Shown here: positions 34,395-43,222 of the stretch, in pieces
Layout: each line of letters starts with the position of its first letter
How positions within the stretch are numbered: the stretch's first letter is position 1
Program-made: the position numbers and the translations under genes
Notes under the pieces: model-generated
The model's input: the letters and a program-made list of their open reading frames with translations, nothing else
Told to the model about the DNA's origin: nothing
Databases searched by the model: none
Source: Brevibacillus panacihumi W25
GTDB lineage: Bacteria > Bacillota > Bacilli > Brevibacillales > Brevibacillaceae
Assembly: GCF_000503775.1 (NCBI RefSeq)
Contig: NZ_KI629782.1
Span: 1,872,579 to 1,936,578, forward strand
Direction: 5' to 3'
DNA: 64,000 nt

Positions 34395-36164
34395 CTACTT
34401 TTTATCCTGACGGCGGTACACTTCTCTTCCCTCTACCAAAGTAAGCAAGACTTGCACATCCTTGATTTGCGTCACTGGGATGGCAAACAGGTTTTTGTCC
34501 AGGACGATGATGTCAGCCTTTTTGCCCACTTCAATCGATCCAGTCACGTCATCCACGTGATTCGCGTACGCGCCGTCAATGGTGAAGCTGGCGATCATGT
34601 CTGGCAATGTGGCACGTTCATCAGGATTGGCGATTTTGCTTGGGTCGGTTTCTCCCTCTTCAATGCGGGTAATCCCTTGTTGAATGCCATGCAGCGGATT
34701 GAATTCCGGCGTCACGATGTAATCGCTCGATGAAGCGATATGGACGCCTTGATTGATAAAGCTTTTCATCGGGTATTCTTGCTGCGCGCGCTCATGTCCC
34801 AGGTACGGAACCTCAATCTCATCGTAATAGCCCTCTTCCTGCATGAACCAGAACGGCTGTACAATTCCGACTGCACCCAGCTTTTTAAACCGGGCAATGT
34901 CCTGCGGATTCACCAATTGCAGGTGAACCAGCGAGTGGCGTGAATCATGGGCGCCATTCTGCTTTTCAGCATATTCCATACCGTCGAGCGCGATGCGGGT
35001 CGATGCATCCCCGATGGAGTGGACATGAAGCTGGAAGCCGGCTTTGTCTGCCTCAGCAGCTGTTTTTTTGTAAATCTCCGGATTCCAGATCAGTTCTCCA
35101 TTGGTATGCTTATGCTCATACGGTTTTTCCAGGTATGCCGTAGCACCCTCGACTACCCCGTCCATGAAGATTTTGACTGCATTGACCTGGAACAGCGGGT
35201 TTTGATTCCGCTCTCTGATTTTGACGAACTCGGCGATCTGCTCAGGTCCCTTGTCCGGATTGGCTGTAATCGCGTTGCGGTAGCGAATCGTCAGCTTGTT
35301 TTCTTTCGCCAGCTCTTCGTAAGCTTCCAATACGTTCGGATAACGCAGCATGTCGGGGTCGCGAACAGTAGTCACGCCGCGTTCGACCGCTTTGAGCTGG
35401 TATTCCTCGATGCCGCTCTTATACTGCTCGACGGTGTAACCGCCGATTTTGGCCAGTACCAGATCCATGGCCTTTTCGCGCAGCGTTCCCGATGGTTCCC
35501 CTGTCTTTGGATCGCGCTCGATAATGCCGCCCTCTGGGTTAGGCGTATCTTTGGTGATGCCTGCCAGCTTCAATGCTGCCGAGTTCACCCAGAGAGAATG
35601 GCCGTCATCAGACGTCAAAGCGAGAGGGACATCTGGAACCACCTTGTCCAGCGCTTCCTTTTTCGGACCGATGCCCGGCGCTACGGGATTGCTCCAGCCG
35701 CGTCCTTGCAATGTCTTTTCGTGCGGATGATCCTTCACAAAGGCTTCGATGATCGTGAGGTATTCCTCGATGGAACCTCCGTCATACAGGTCGATGGAAT
35801 AGATCAACCCGGTGGTTTTGCTTGCGTGCGTGTGGCTGTCGATAAAGCCGGGCAAGATCATTTTTCCTTGCAAATCCGTTACTTTTGTTTTGCTTCCTAT
35901 GTACTTTTTCGCGCCCTCGTCGGTACCGACATAGACAATCTTGTCTCCGCGAATCGCTACCGCCTGGGCGACATTGCGGTTCCGGTCCACGGTGTACACG
36001 ACGGCATTCGTGAATACCATATCTGCTGGCATCACTTGTTTGACGCTGGCTGCGATCCCTTGCGGAGCTTGTCCCGCAGCTTGATTTGTCCCTTGGGCGA
36101 ATGCCGATACCGGGCTCAACAGCACGGTCGCCAATAGGACGCTGGTCCATTTTTTCAGAAACAT
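34395..36164 (-). CDS. Exported amidohydrolase (YtcJ/amidohydrolase-3 family)
   Basis: This secreted metal-dependent hydrolase has about 589 residues. A signal peptide (WTSVLLATVLLSPVSAFAQG) is cleaved near AFA. The amidohydrolase core follows with the metal ligands in LPGFIDSHTHA, later HVHSIGDASTR and HSLVHLQLV, and the C-terminal SIEVGKKADIIVLDKN block. Members act on N-substituted amino acids, formamides or cyclic amides; the substrate is unknown. GGTGG lies eight bases before the ATG at 36164. It is monocistronic. Confidence 0.87.
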   Translation of the reverse strand: MFLKKWTSVLLATVLLSPVSAFAQGTNQAAGQAPQGIAASVKQVMPADMVFTNAVVYTVDRNRNVAQAVAIRGDKIVYVGTDEGAKKYIGSKTKVTDLQGKMILPGFIDSHTHASKTTGLIYSIDLYDGGSIEEYLTIIEAFVKDHPHEKTLQGRGWSNPVAPGIGPKKEALDKVVPDVPLALTSDDGHSLWVNSAALKLAGITKDTPNPEGGIIERDPKTGEPSGTLREKAMDLVLAKIGGYTVEQYKSGIEEYQLKAVERGVTTVRDPDMLRYPNVLEAYEELAKENKLTIRYRNAITANPDKGPEQIAEFVKIRERNQNPLFQVNAVKIFMDGVVEGATAYLEKPYEHKHTNGELIWNPEIYKKTAAEADKAGFQLHVHSIGDASTRIALDGMEYAEKQNGAHDSRHSLVHLQLVNPQDIARFKKLGAVGIVQPFWFMQEEGYYDEIEVPYLGHERAQQEYPMKSFINQGVHIASSSDYIVTPEFNPLHGIQQGITRIEEGETDPSKIANPDERATLPDMIASFTIDGAYANHVDDVTGSIEVGKKADIIVLDKNLFAIPVTQIKDVQVLLTLVEGREVYRRQDKK

Positions 36165-36305
36165 CTTGATCTCCACCTATCTGCGAACGATGAAATGAAT
36201 AAGAGCTTGTCCATCCCTCCTCAATCAAGACGAGGGGAAATCGACAAATCTGATTGTAGCATCGCAAGTCTGAAAACTCCATTACATTCTGTCAGATTTA
36301 TGCGA

Positions 36306-36340
36306 AAAGAAAAACGCAGGAGATTCCACCCTGCGCTTTT
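36306..36340 (-). terminator. Terminator of the chemoreceptor gene at 36351
   Basis: On the minus strand GCGCAGG pairs with CCTGCGT and is followed by TTTTC. Confidence 0.75.
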
Positions 36341-36350
36341 CTATATGAAG

Positions 36351-38060
36351 CTACACTTTGAACTGTACCACCAGGTTTTGCAGCCGCTCTGATATTTCGG
36401 TCATCGACGAAATCGAGGAAACCATCTGATTCATCACTTCTTGCGTATCTTCAGCGTCTTGCTGTGCTTTGTGCGTCATATCCGAAGCTGCTTCTGCCAC
36501 CTGTACGACAGTTCCCACGGATTGCAGGACTTCCTCTGTACCTGCGGACATCTGGACAGTCGCCGTCGACACTTCCGACATTTGTCTGCTCACCGTTTCA
36601 ATAGCTGAATGGATTTGCTGAAACGCATCACGTGCTTCCTCTGCCGCTTCCAGTCCCTCTTTTACATTTTGCGTTTCGGCGATCATGAAGGCAGAGACTT
36701 TGGTCGTTTCATTCTGGATTTGCTTGATCATCACTGCGATTTGTTCCGCTGCCTGATGGGATTCCTCCGCCAGTTTGCGAATCTCATTGGCGACAACCGC
36801 AAATCCACGCCCATGCTCCGATGCCCGGGCTGCTTCGATTCCTGCGTTCAGGGAGAGCAGATTCGTTTGCGCTGCGATACCGCTGATGACATTGATAACG
36901 GTCCCGATGGCTTGTGAGCTTTGATTCAAATGCTTGATCATTTCTGATGCCTGCAGAACATTCGTTGTGACCGTTTCCATTTTTCCGATGGATTGATCGA
37001 TCGTTTGTTTGCCGTTTTCCGCCATTTCCCTTGCCAGGTTGGCAGAAGAGGTGACTTCCTGCGTGCTCGCGGAAATTTGCTGAATTCCTGATGACATTTG
37101 CGTCATCGAGGCGGAGGTCTCAGAAATGCTCTCTACCTGTGTTTCTGCTCCAGCCGCAATCTGCTTAACGGTCAATACGATATTTTCACTTGCTTGACTG
37201 GACTTTTTCGCCTGCTCAGCCAGTGCGTTTGCCGTCTCAGATACGAGTTGGGAATCATGCAATACTTCTTTGATGATGCCCTGGATGCTGTCAAGCATAG
37301 AGTTGAACTCTCGGGCTAGCTGACCAACCTCATCACGCGATTTCACCTGGAGGCGCTGCGTGAGATCACCGCCTGCATGGGCCATCTCGACCAGACGCCC
37401 TTTTACTTCATTGATTGGTCTGGCAATCATTCGCGTCAGTACAATGCCAAAAATCAGGGAAAGTAAGATCCCCGCGCCAATCAAAATGATCGTCAAATTC
37501 CTTGACTGCTCAAAGCGGCTAAGAGACTGCAGATACAGCTCCTGTGACTGTCTATCCTGCATCTCTACGAGCGAGGTAATCCGGTCTTCAATCGCTGCCT
37601 TCTGTGTTGCGCTGCTGTTCAGCTTCAGGATCAGACCCATCCGATCGTTGTTTTTCAGCAGTTTCAGCGACTCATTAATGCTGTTTTGGTAAGCATTGGT
37701 TAAGGTTTGCGCCCCGTCAAGTATTTCCCGTTCTTCCTCGGAGAGCGGCAATTGACCGTAATCGGACAAGCCTGTGTTCATCTTGGATTGATTGGCTATG
37801 ACCGCTTGCTCCAGCTTGTCATAGTCTTGATCGAGTGAAGCGGCATTCATCAGCAGCACCGTATTTTCTGAGAGAGCCTTGTTTACAGACATCAGTTGGA
37901 TAACCGGCAAAAATCGATCCTGGTACATGGCTTTCATATCTTCATTGATTCGGTTGAGTGAGACATAGCCGAGAAAGCCAATGCCCACCATAAACAGGCA
38001 AACTGCTGTAAAGACAATAATCAGCTTCTTTGAGATCGAGATGTGATAAAACCATTTCAT
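36351..38060 (-). CDS. Transmembrane methyl-accepting chemotaxis protein
   Basis: This is a classical chemoreceptor of 569 residues. TM1 (about 12-32) is followed by a four-helix-bundle ligand domain (4HB_MCP, about 35-185), TM2 (about 190-210), HAMP with [20 protein letters not shown], methylation helices, and a signalling tip [20 protein letters not shown] (Ala to Gly at the tip versus the usual NAAIEA). The frame is open from 38315, but AAGGTG nine bases before the ATG at 38060 sets the start. It lies downstream of gerC but has its own leader. The ligand is unknown. Confidence 0.92.
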   Translation of the reverse strand: MKWFYHISISKKLIIVFTAVCLFMVGIGFLGYVSLNRINEDMKAMYQDRFLPVIQLMSVNKALSENTVLLMNAASLDQDYDKLEQAVIANQSKMNTGLSDYGQLPLSEEEREILDGAQTLTNAYQNSINESLKLLKNNDRMGLILKLNSSATQKAAIEDRITSLVEMQDRQSQELYLQSLSRFEQSRNLTIILIGAGILLSLIFGIVLTRMIARPINEVKGRLVEMAHAGGDLTQRLQVKSRDEVGQLAREFNSMLDSIQGIIKEVLHDSQLVSETANALAEQAKKSSQASENIVLTVKQIAAGAETQVESISETSASMTQMSSGIQQISASTQEVTSSANLAREMAENGKQTIDQSIGKMETVTTNVLQASEMIKHLNQSSQAIGTVINVISGIAAQTNLLSLNAGIEAARASEHGRGFAVVANEIRKLAEESHQAAEQIAVMIKQIQNETTKVSAFMIAETQNVKEGLEAAEEARDAFQQIHSAIETVSRQMSEVSTATVQMSAGTEEVLQSVGTVVQVAEAASDMTHKAQQDAEDTQEVMNQMVSSISSMTEISERLQNLVVQFKV

Positions 38061-38192
38061 CGTTAGATTCACCTTCTTGTATGTAAAATTAGTGCAACGT
38101 AGAAAAATCAGATAATTCCTGGTTTGAAAATACCTCCTCCTGTTCCCATTCCCCATTCCTCGACTTACTAAACCTGACCGAAGGAAATATTT

Positions 38193-38240
38193 GAAAAAGA
38201 TAGCGCATCCCGGGATTTCTCCCAGGCCGCTATCTTTTAG
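38193..38240 (-). terminator. Terminator of gerABC, overlapping the gerC stop
   Basis: On the minus strand AAAGATAGCG...CTGGG pairs with CCCGGG...GCGCTATCTTT and is followed by a T run. The left arm starts inside the gerC stop codon. Confidence 0.8.
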
Positions 38241-39382
38241 TTGGTCACACTCAACCGGATAATGTTCATTTTCACCTTGTACGTAAATTTGGCCTGCTTG
38301 AATTGCTTCCGCCAATCCTCTTTTTTCAAATTCTTGGCATGGGACAGCGACCGATATTTTTCTCCGAAGCCGATTGGATCTACATCCAATTTCTGAAGCA
38401 GTTTGACAACCTCCGCCATCTTTTTTTCCATATTCTTTTCTACTTCTCGCTCAATCGTGCGCATGACTTTCTTGCTCTCGAAATTTACTTTATACCTCAT
38501 CTCCGCCAGACGCGCGCTCATTTCAATCTGGACGTCAAATGTCGGCGGATTCGTTGAGACCAGTTTAACTGTTTGATTGCTGCGAATGGTATCGAGAACA
38601 ATGGGAGTCATTTTTCCTTTGTTTTTAACTGATTTCAGATCCTTTGTCGGAATCGACAATTGAAACAAGCCCGTGCGAAATTGATCGCGCATCAGCTTGA
38701 TAAAAAAAGCCTTATCAGGTTTCACCCAGCCAACGAATTTGTCATCTTTTAGCAAGGCAACCCCTTTGATTTTAATGCCGTCCCCTTTTTTCTCGATATA
38801 TGGAAGAATCGCATCGCTTCCCTCCCCATAATAATCGCGAATGAACTCGTGAAGGGTAGGGGAAGGAAGCTGCTCTCCCCGTACGTTTTTATAAATCGTA
38901 TAGTACAGATACACACCTAAATTCCCTTGCGCCGGGTAAGCGGCGTTTACGAGATCATAGGCATTTCCAGAAACAATCACGATGTAGGGGCGGATTCCCA
39001 CTTCTACGAGATCGAGAGCTCCTGCAATCGGGTAGATTCCCTTTCTTGCAATATCCTCACTAAAAAGGACGATCCGCAATTGTCCCAGCCGAGGTCTACG
39101 ATCGAGCTGCAGATCCAATGAATTCATGATCCCGTACAGCGACGATCCGGTCGCGGATACAATCTGATCCTTATGACTGACCATTGAACTGACAACAGGA
39201 GCCGTAATCGTCGCGCGGTAGAGATCATTTTTGATCAGATCAAATCCCATTCCTGTAATCAACGTCGTTTCGTCCAGCACATGAGTCGGCTCACAGCCGC
39301 TGATGAGAAGAACAGGCAGCATCGACAAAAGCAGCAGGAGTATTTCTCGTTTTGGAACACGTCGGATTTTACCCTGTCTCAT
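38237..39382 (-). CDS. gerC: Spore germination protein, Ger(x)C family lipoprotein
   Basis: This is the C subunit of a nutrient germinant receptor in the inner spore membrane. The 381-residue protein is a predicted lipoprotein anchored on C30 (VLLISGC). The Ger(x)C pattern is visible in [25 protein letters not shown] at the N-terminus and a Lys/Glu-rich helix plus EDWRKQF near the C-terminus. It overlaps gerB by 14 bp. The symbol is generic because the specific receptor (GerA, GerB or GerK type) cannot be assigned. Confidence 0.92.
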   Translation of the reverse strand: MRQGKIRRVPKREILLLLLSMLPVLLISGCEPTHVLDETTLITGMGFDLIKNDLYRATITAPVVSSMVSHKDQIVSATGSSLYGIMNSLDLQLDRRPRLGQLRIVLFSEDIARKGIYPIAGALDLVEVGIRPYIVIVSGNAYDLVNAAYPAQGNLGVYLYYTIYKNVRGEQLPSPTLHEFIRDYYGEGSDAILPYIEKKGDGIKIKGVALLKDDKFVGWVKPDKAFFIKLMRDQFRTGLFQLSIPTKDLKSVKNKGKMTPIVLDTIRSNQTVKLVSTNPPTFDVQIEMSARLAEMRYKVNFESKKVMRTIEREVEKNMEKKMAEVVKLLQKLDVDPIGFGEKYRSLSHAKNLKKEDWRKQFKQAKFTYKVKMNIIRLSVTN

Positions 39383-40496
39383 GCGGCACCCCCTCCACCC
39401 CTCGCTTGCGCCGGGAATTCTTGATCACGACACAAAGATAGAGAAAAATCGGGTATATAAAGGAACAATAGAAGCTGACTTGCGAAGTAAATGAACTATA
39501 AGCGCTTGCCTGCTCCCGGGTGATAAGTGGCAGCGTGCCCAGGAAGACAACAAATAAAACGATCAGTGTAGACTTTAAATGGGACCATTGATGCATCCTC
39601 TTGAAGCCTCGCGCAACACTCCAGGTGAACAGCATCAGGTTCGGCATAATCACAAATAACCAGATCGACACGATGATCATCTCGAAGCGTTCAATAAAAG
39701 GCAAATGGATCATCTGCTGAATGGTCAATGTAGCCCAGGTGGTTTTCTCCAACTGTAACCTGCTGAAGAATGTCTGAGCCAAAACAATCAATATAAGGTA
39801 GATCACATTCGTAAGCAGCGCACCATACTGTGAGAAAACACGTGATTTCTCCTTATTTTGGGCGTACGGGTAAAGCATGTAGAGGATTTCAAAGCCAGTC
39901 AGCGACAAGGACATGCGTCTCGCTCCTTCGAGCAGTTCCGGGATTGTGGAATTCGCAATCGGAAATAGGTAGGACCACCTGGAGTGCTCGAAAGGAAAAT
40001 ACAGAAAACTGATCAGCCCTATGGTGAGAAGGAAACTAATAAAGGTATACCCTGTGATAACCCTGATGCCCCCAAGGATCGTGTAGAGGGCCAGTCCCAA
40101 GATCGTAGCTGAGGCAATCCACGTAGCCATTTCGGTAAACATCCACGTCTGCAGGACTTCAATGTAATCCCGCAGGATCCTGACCGTTACCATTACGTAA
40201 TACAGCATATAGCCATAATTCAGCAGACTGCCGATCCCCTTGCCAAATACATCTATGTTGATTCCAAATAAATCGGAGGATGGATACCTGCCAAGAGTTC
40301 TGCCGATTATCCACATGACGAAATGGGCAGCCAGCCCTCCGAGAATGACTGATATCCATGCGTCATATCCGGTTTCTTTTACAATGATTCGCTGAAAGCC
40401 TAATACGCCAACCCCGACCTGATTCGAATAGATCAAAAATAAGAAGAGATAGGCAGGAATTTGATTAGATGCCTTGGGATATACGTTGATTTGCAC
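39369..40496 (-). CDS. gerB: Spore germination protein, GerB-type permease subunit
   Basis: This is the B subunit of a germinant receptor, 375 residues with ten predicted helices, of the amino-acid permease-related GerAB family (spore_permease). The family features YLFLFLIYSNQVGVGVLGF and a conserved LFTWSVARGF near the C-terminus are present. In characterized receptors this subunit binds the nutrient. The start is GTG with AGGTGAG upstream, 12 bp after gerA. It is coupled to gerC by overlap. Confidence 0.92.
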   Translation of the reverse strand: MQINVYPKASNQIPAYLFLFLIYSNQVGVGVLGFQRIIVKETGYDAWISVILGGLAAHFVMWIIGRTLGRYPSSDLFGINIDVFGKGIGSLLNYGYMLYYVMVTVRILRDYIEVLQTWMFTEMATWIASATILGLALYTILGGIRVITGYTFISFLLTIGLISFLYFPFEHSRWSYLFPIANSTIPELLEGARRMSLSLTGFEILYMLYPYAQNKEKSRVFSQYGALLTNVIYLILIVLAQTFFSRLQLEKTTWATLTIQQMIHLPFIERFEMIIVSIWLFVIMPNLMLFTWSVARGFKRMHQWSHLKSTLIVLFVVFLGTLPLITREQASAYSSFTSQVSFYCSFIYPIFLYLCVVIKNSRRKRGVEGVPHETG

Positions 40497-40507
40497 GAAC
40501 TTCTCAC

Positions 40508-41956
40508 CTACTCATCGATATCTTCCTGTTGCCTGCCTTTTTTGGGATCAAATCGCCTTTCGTCTAAAGGTCGGAAAATTTGGGGGCGCAAAGAAAAAAA
40601 GGAAATCGGCATCCGAATAATACTGTCTTTCATATCCGACAATCGCAGCGGATACAGCGGTTCGAGGTAAGGGCTGCCCAGACTGGTCAGCCGCAACAAA
40701 TGTGACAGTAAAAAGCTCAAGCCGACGACAATCCCGAATCCACCCCATATCCCCGCCAGCAAAATGATGGGAAATCGCAGTACCCGAACGGCAGCGCCAA
40801 GTGAATAGCTGGGTGAACTAAACGATGACAGTGCCCCGAGTGCGACAATGATAATCAAGATATTGCTCGTAAAGCCCGCCTGTACGATGGCCTGTCCAAT
40901 CACGATACCGCCCACGATACCGATGGTTTGCCCAATCTTCGTCGGAAGCCGGGCACCTGCCTCACGCAAAAGCTCAATTACGCCTTCCAGCAAAATCGCC
41001 TCCATCAGTGGTGGAAAGGGGACTCGCGAACGAGATTGAGCCAATGAAATCAACAAATCCACGGGTACCATCTCATAATGGAAGGTCAAAATCGCGACAT
41101 AGACGGGGGTAAAGATCAGAGCCAACAGAATCGCGCCTGATCGGAGAATCCGCAAAAAACTGGAGATCATCCAGCGAAAATAGGAATCCTCCACCGCATG
41201 AAACAGCTGAGTAAACGTAGTCGGCCCCATTAACGCACTGGGGCTGCCATCTACCAGTACAGCTACCTGACCTTGTATCAACCCAGCTACTGTTCGGTCT
41301 GGCCTCTCGGAAAGAAGCAGTTGTGGAAACATGGAAAACTCGTTGTCTTTAATGTATTGCGCCAAGGTACTGGCATCGGGAATTCCAGGTATGATCAAAT
41401 TCTGTATTCGTTGGCGCATCGTTTGAACATTGATTGGGTTCGTGATCCCTTCCATATAGAGAAGGGCGACATCCATTGGCGCAGTTTCCCCGACCTGAAG
41501 CCGCTCATACGATAATTTTGGAGACCTGATGTACTTCCGGATCAAAGAGAGATTGACTTCTAAAGTCTCTACAAACGAGTTTTTGGGACCTAAAATGTTC
41601 GTTTCATTTTCCGGTGAACTGATTTGCCGGTCTTGGGTGCCGTCTGAAGGGAAATACACTCCGTACTCTGCTTGATCCAGATGAATATAAATATCGCCTT
41701 GAAGCAGTCGGTCAATGACCTGGTTTTTGCTGTACAGGCGTTGATCTACGGTTACGCCGATTTTGCTCTCGATTTGCGGCAATGTGACAGTGGATAAATC
41801 CAGTTCCTGCAGTCGAGGCAACACGTGGTGATATACCGCTTTTTTGTCCGCCATGGTGCTTAGGTAATAGAGGCGGAGACGACCGCCTTCCCCGTCTACA
41901 TGCTCCACCTCTAGGTCGCCCGTTCTGGATGCCCATTGTTGAAACGTCTGACCCAT
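40508..41956 (-). CDS. gerA: Spore germination protein, GerA family subunit
   Basis: This is the A subunit of a germinant receptor, 482 residues with a cytoplasmic N-terminal domain (about 1-240) and a C-terminal membrane domain of five or so helices. Conserved GerA-family segments are IEGITNPINV-like YMEGITNPINVQ, the QGQVAVLVDGSPSALMGPTTF loop and RVPFPPLMEAILLEGVIELLREAG. It is the first gene of gerABC. A weak sigma-G-like promoter lies 40-70 bp upstream. It is slightly shorter than B. subtilis GerAA with no broken motif. Confidence 0.92.
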   Translation of the reverse strand: MGQTFQQWASRTGDLEVEHVDGEGGRLRLYYLSTMADKKAVYHHVLPRLQELDLSTVTLPQIESKIGVTVDQRLYSKNQVIDRLLQGDIYIHLDQAEYGVYFPSDGTQDRQISSPENETNILGPKNSFVETLEVNLSLIRKYIRSPKLSYERLQVGETAPMDVALLYMEGITNPINVQTMRQRIQNLIIPGIPDASTLAQYIKDNEFSMFPQLLLSERPDRTVAGLIQGQVAVLVDGSPSALMGPTTFTQLFHAVEDSYFRWMISSFLRILRSGAILLALIFTPVYVAILTFHYEMVPVDLLISLAQSRSRVPFPPLMEAILLEGVIELLREAGARLPTKIGQTIGIVGGIVIGQAIVQAGFTSNILIIIVALGALSSFSSPSYSLGAAVRVLRFPIILLAGIWGGFGIVVGLSFLLSHLLRLTSLGSPYLEPLYPLRLSDMKDSIIRMPISFFSLRPQIFRPLDERRFDPKKGRQQEDIDE

Positions 41957-41995
41957 GCTGTCGTCATCTCCCGACGGTGAATAAATTCATGGGTT

Positions 41996-42026
41996 AAGTA
42001 TGCCCCGCGAATTGGATGATTACCCT
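41996..42026 (-). promoter_or_regulatory. Weak sigma-G-like promoter of gerABC
   Basis: On the minus strand CATACTT (-10-like; consensus CATACTA) lies 18 bp after AGGGTA (-35; consensus TGAATA, three of six). Forespore expression is expected for this gene family. Confidence 0.3.
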
Positions 42027-42055
42027 TTGTTTGGAATATGTCACCGGGACGAGTA

Positions 42056-42095
42056 CAAAGAAAAAAAGCCTGCTGATGGCAGCCAGCAAGCTTGG
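42056..42095 (-). terminator. Terminator of the PAS chemoreceptor gene
   Basis: On the minus strand AAGCTTGCTG pairs with CAGCAGGCTT and is followed by TTTTTC. Confidence 0.8.
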
Positions 42096-42123
42096 TCATT
42101 TCGTTGCAATGATTCCTATTCCG

Positions 42124-43033
42124 TTATACCATCCGACTCAAAGTTTTTGCCTGATCATCCAACTTGCCAACAGCCTCGCCGATCCCTGCAAACTCTTCTA
42201 CTACATGCTGTATTTGCTGTTGACTGTCAGCAATGACCTTTTGAGAGGTTTTCATTCCTTCACTAACTCTTTCGACGTGCTGGGAAATCCCCTCTATGGT
42301 AGCTTGAATTTCTTGTGTAGCTTGTTGTACTTTCTCCGCTAACTTTCGCACTTCAGTAGCTACGACATGAAAGCCTCGCCCATGTTCCCCGGCATGTACC
42401 GCTTCAATCGCTGCATTCAACGCAAGCAGATTCGTTTGCGAGGCAAATTGCCGAATTGTCTTCACAATTTGTTGAACGGCAATGTTCTGCTGTTCCAAGT
42501 CATCCAGATACCCCCAAATTTCTTTTCGTATCTTCTGTCAAACGAAGAATTGCCGAAGATACTTGTTGGTTGCGGGTTATGCCTTCCTCTGTACGGGACA
42601 ACAGCTCTTCTGACATACTTCTCAGTTCGCTAGTTATTTGAGCTTTGGCAGCTTCTCGTTCTGTTATGTCTGTCGCTACCTTGAGCACAGCAACGACTCG
42701 ATCATGTTCGTCATGTATGGGCATATACGTCGCTTCCAGATTAAGCATTCGCCCATCCTTCGCCACACGGACGATTTTCTCTTGAAACATCTTCCCGTTT
42801 CTCAGGTTATTCCACAAAGACAGGTAAGCGGAACTATTGGCGAATTCAGCAGTGCAAAATTGCCGATGATGCGCCCCAACCAACTCTGGCAGCCGGTAGC
42901 CCATCGCTTGAGCAAAATTTTCGTTTGCCCAAAGCACCTCTCCGTGGATATTAAATTCAATCATGGCAAAAGATTTTTCGAGTGCGGCAAGGATCGCTTT
43001 TTCATTGAGCACTTGTGTTGTTTGTAATACCAA
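42124..43033 (-). pseudogene. PAS-domain soluble chemoreceptor, broken by a frameshift
   Basis: Two adjacent frames together encode one protein of about 300 residues. The first part (43033-42500) has a PAS domain (FAMIEFNIHGEVLWANENFAQAMGY) and PAC motif, ending VATDITEREAAK. The second part (from about 42520) has the signalling tip [23 protein letters not shown]. At 42511-42515 the minus strand has GGGGG; with GGGG the frame reads ...[21 protein letters not shown]... without interruption, so one extra G causes the break. GGGAGG lies seven bases before a TTG at 43033, the likely start. It is either a real inactivation, phase variation at a G tract, or a sequencing error. It is related to aerotaxis/energy-sensing PAS receptors. 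Confidence 0.85.
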
Positions 43034-43093
43034 TTCAATTCCTCCCATTGTTCAAGACACTTCAGAAGGAAAATACGTTGCGTCTTTCCGTCT

Positions 43094-43127
43094 TAGCCTA
43101 TAAATTCACTCTGAATATTTTCTGAAT
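43094..43127 (-). promoter_or_regulatory. 34-bp element shared with the LPXTG adhesin leader, copy A
   Basis: It is identical to 48033-48066 at 28 of 34 positions, including CTGAATATTTTC-N-GAAT. It lies 61 bp before the PAS chemoreceptor start. It could be a common promoter or regulator site; no sigma-factor consensus fits cleanly. Confidence 0.5.
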
Positions 43128-43169
43128 CACGGGATGGCGCAGTCTTTCGATACCTGCAAAAGAAGGGTA

Positions 43170-43204
43170 ATAAGAAGCCTGCTGACATCTGTCAGCAGGC
43201 TAAA
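43170..43204 (-). terminator. Terminator of the LPXTG adhesin gene
   Basis: AGCCTGCTGAC pairs perfectly with GTCAGCAGGCT around a 4-nt loop, followed on the minus strand by TCTTATT. Confidence 0.85.
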
Positions 43205-43222
43205 CCTCGTTACGAGAAAAGG

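Noticed and set aside
34947-36137. A 396-codon open frame antisense to the exported amidohydrolase
   Set aside because: It is fully covered by a gene with clear metal-ligand motifs and a signal peptide; the antisense product is Cys/Arg-rich without recognizable domains.
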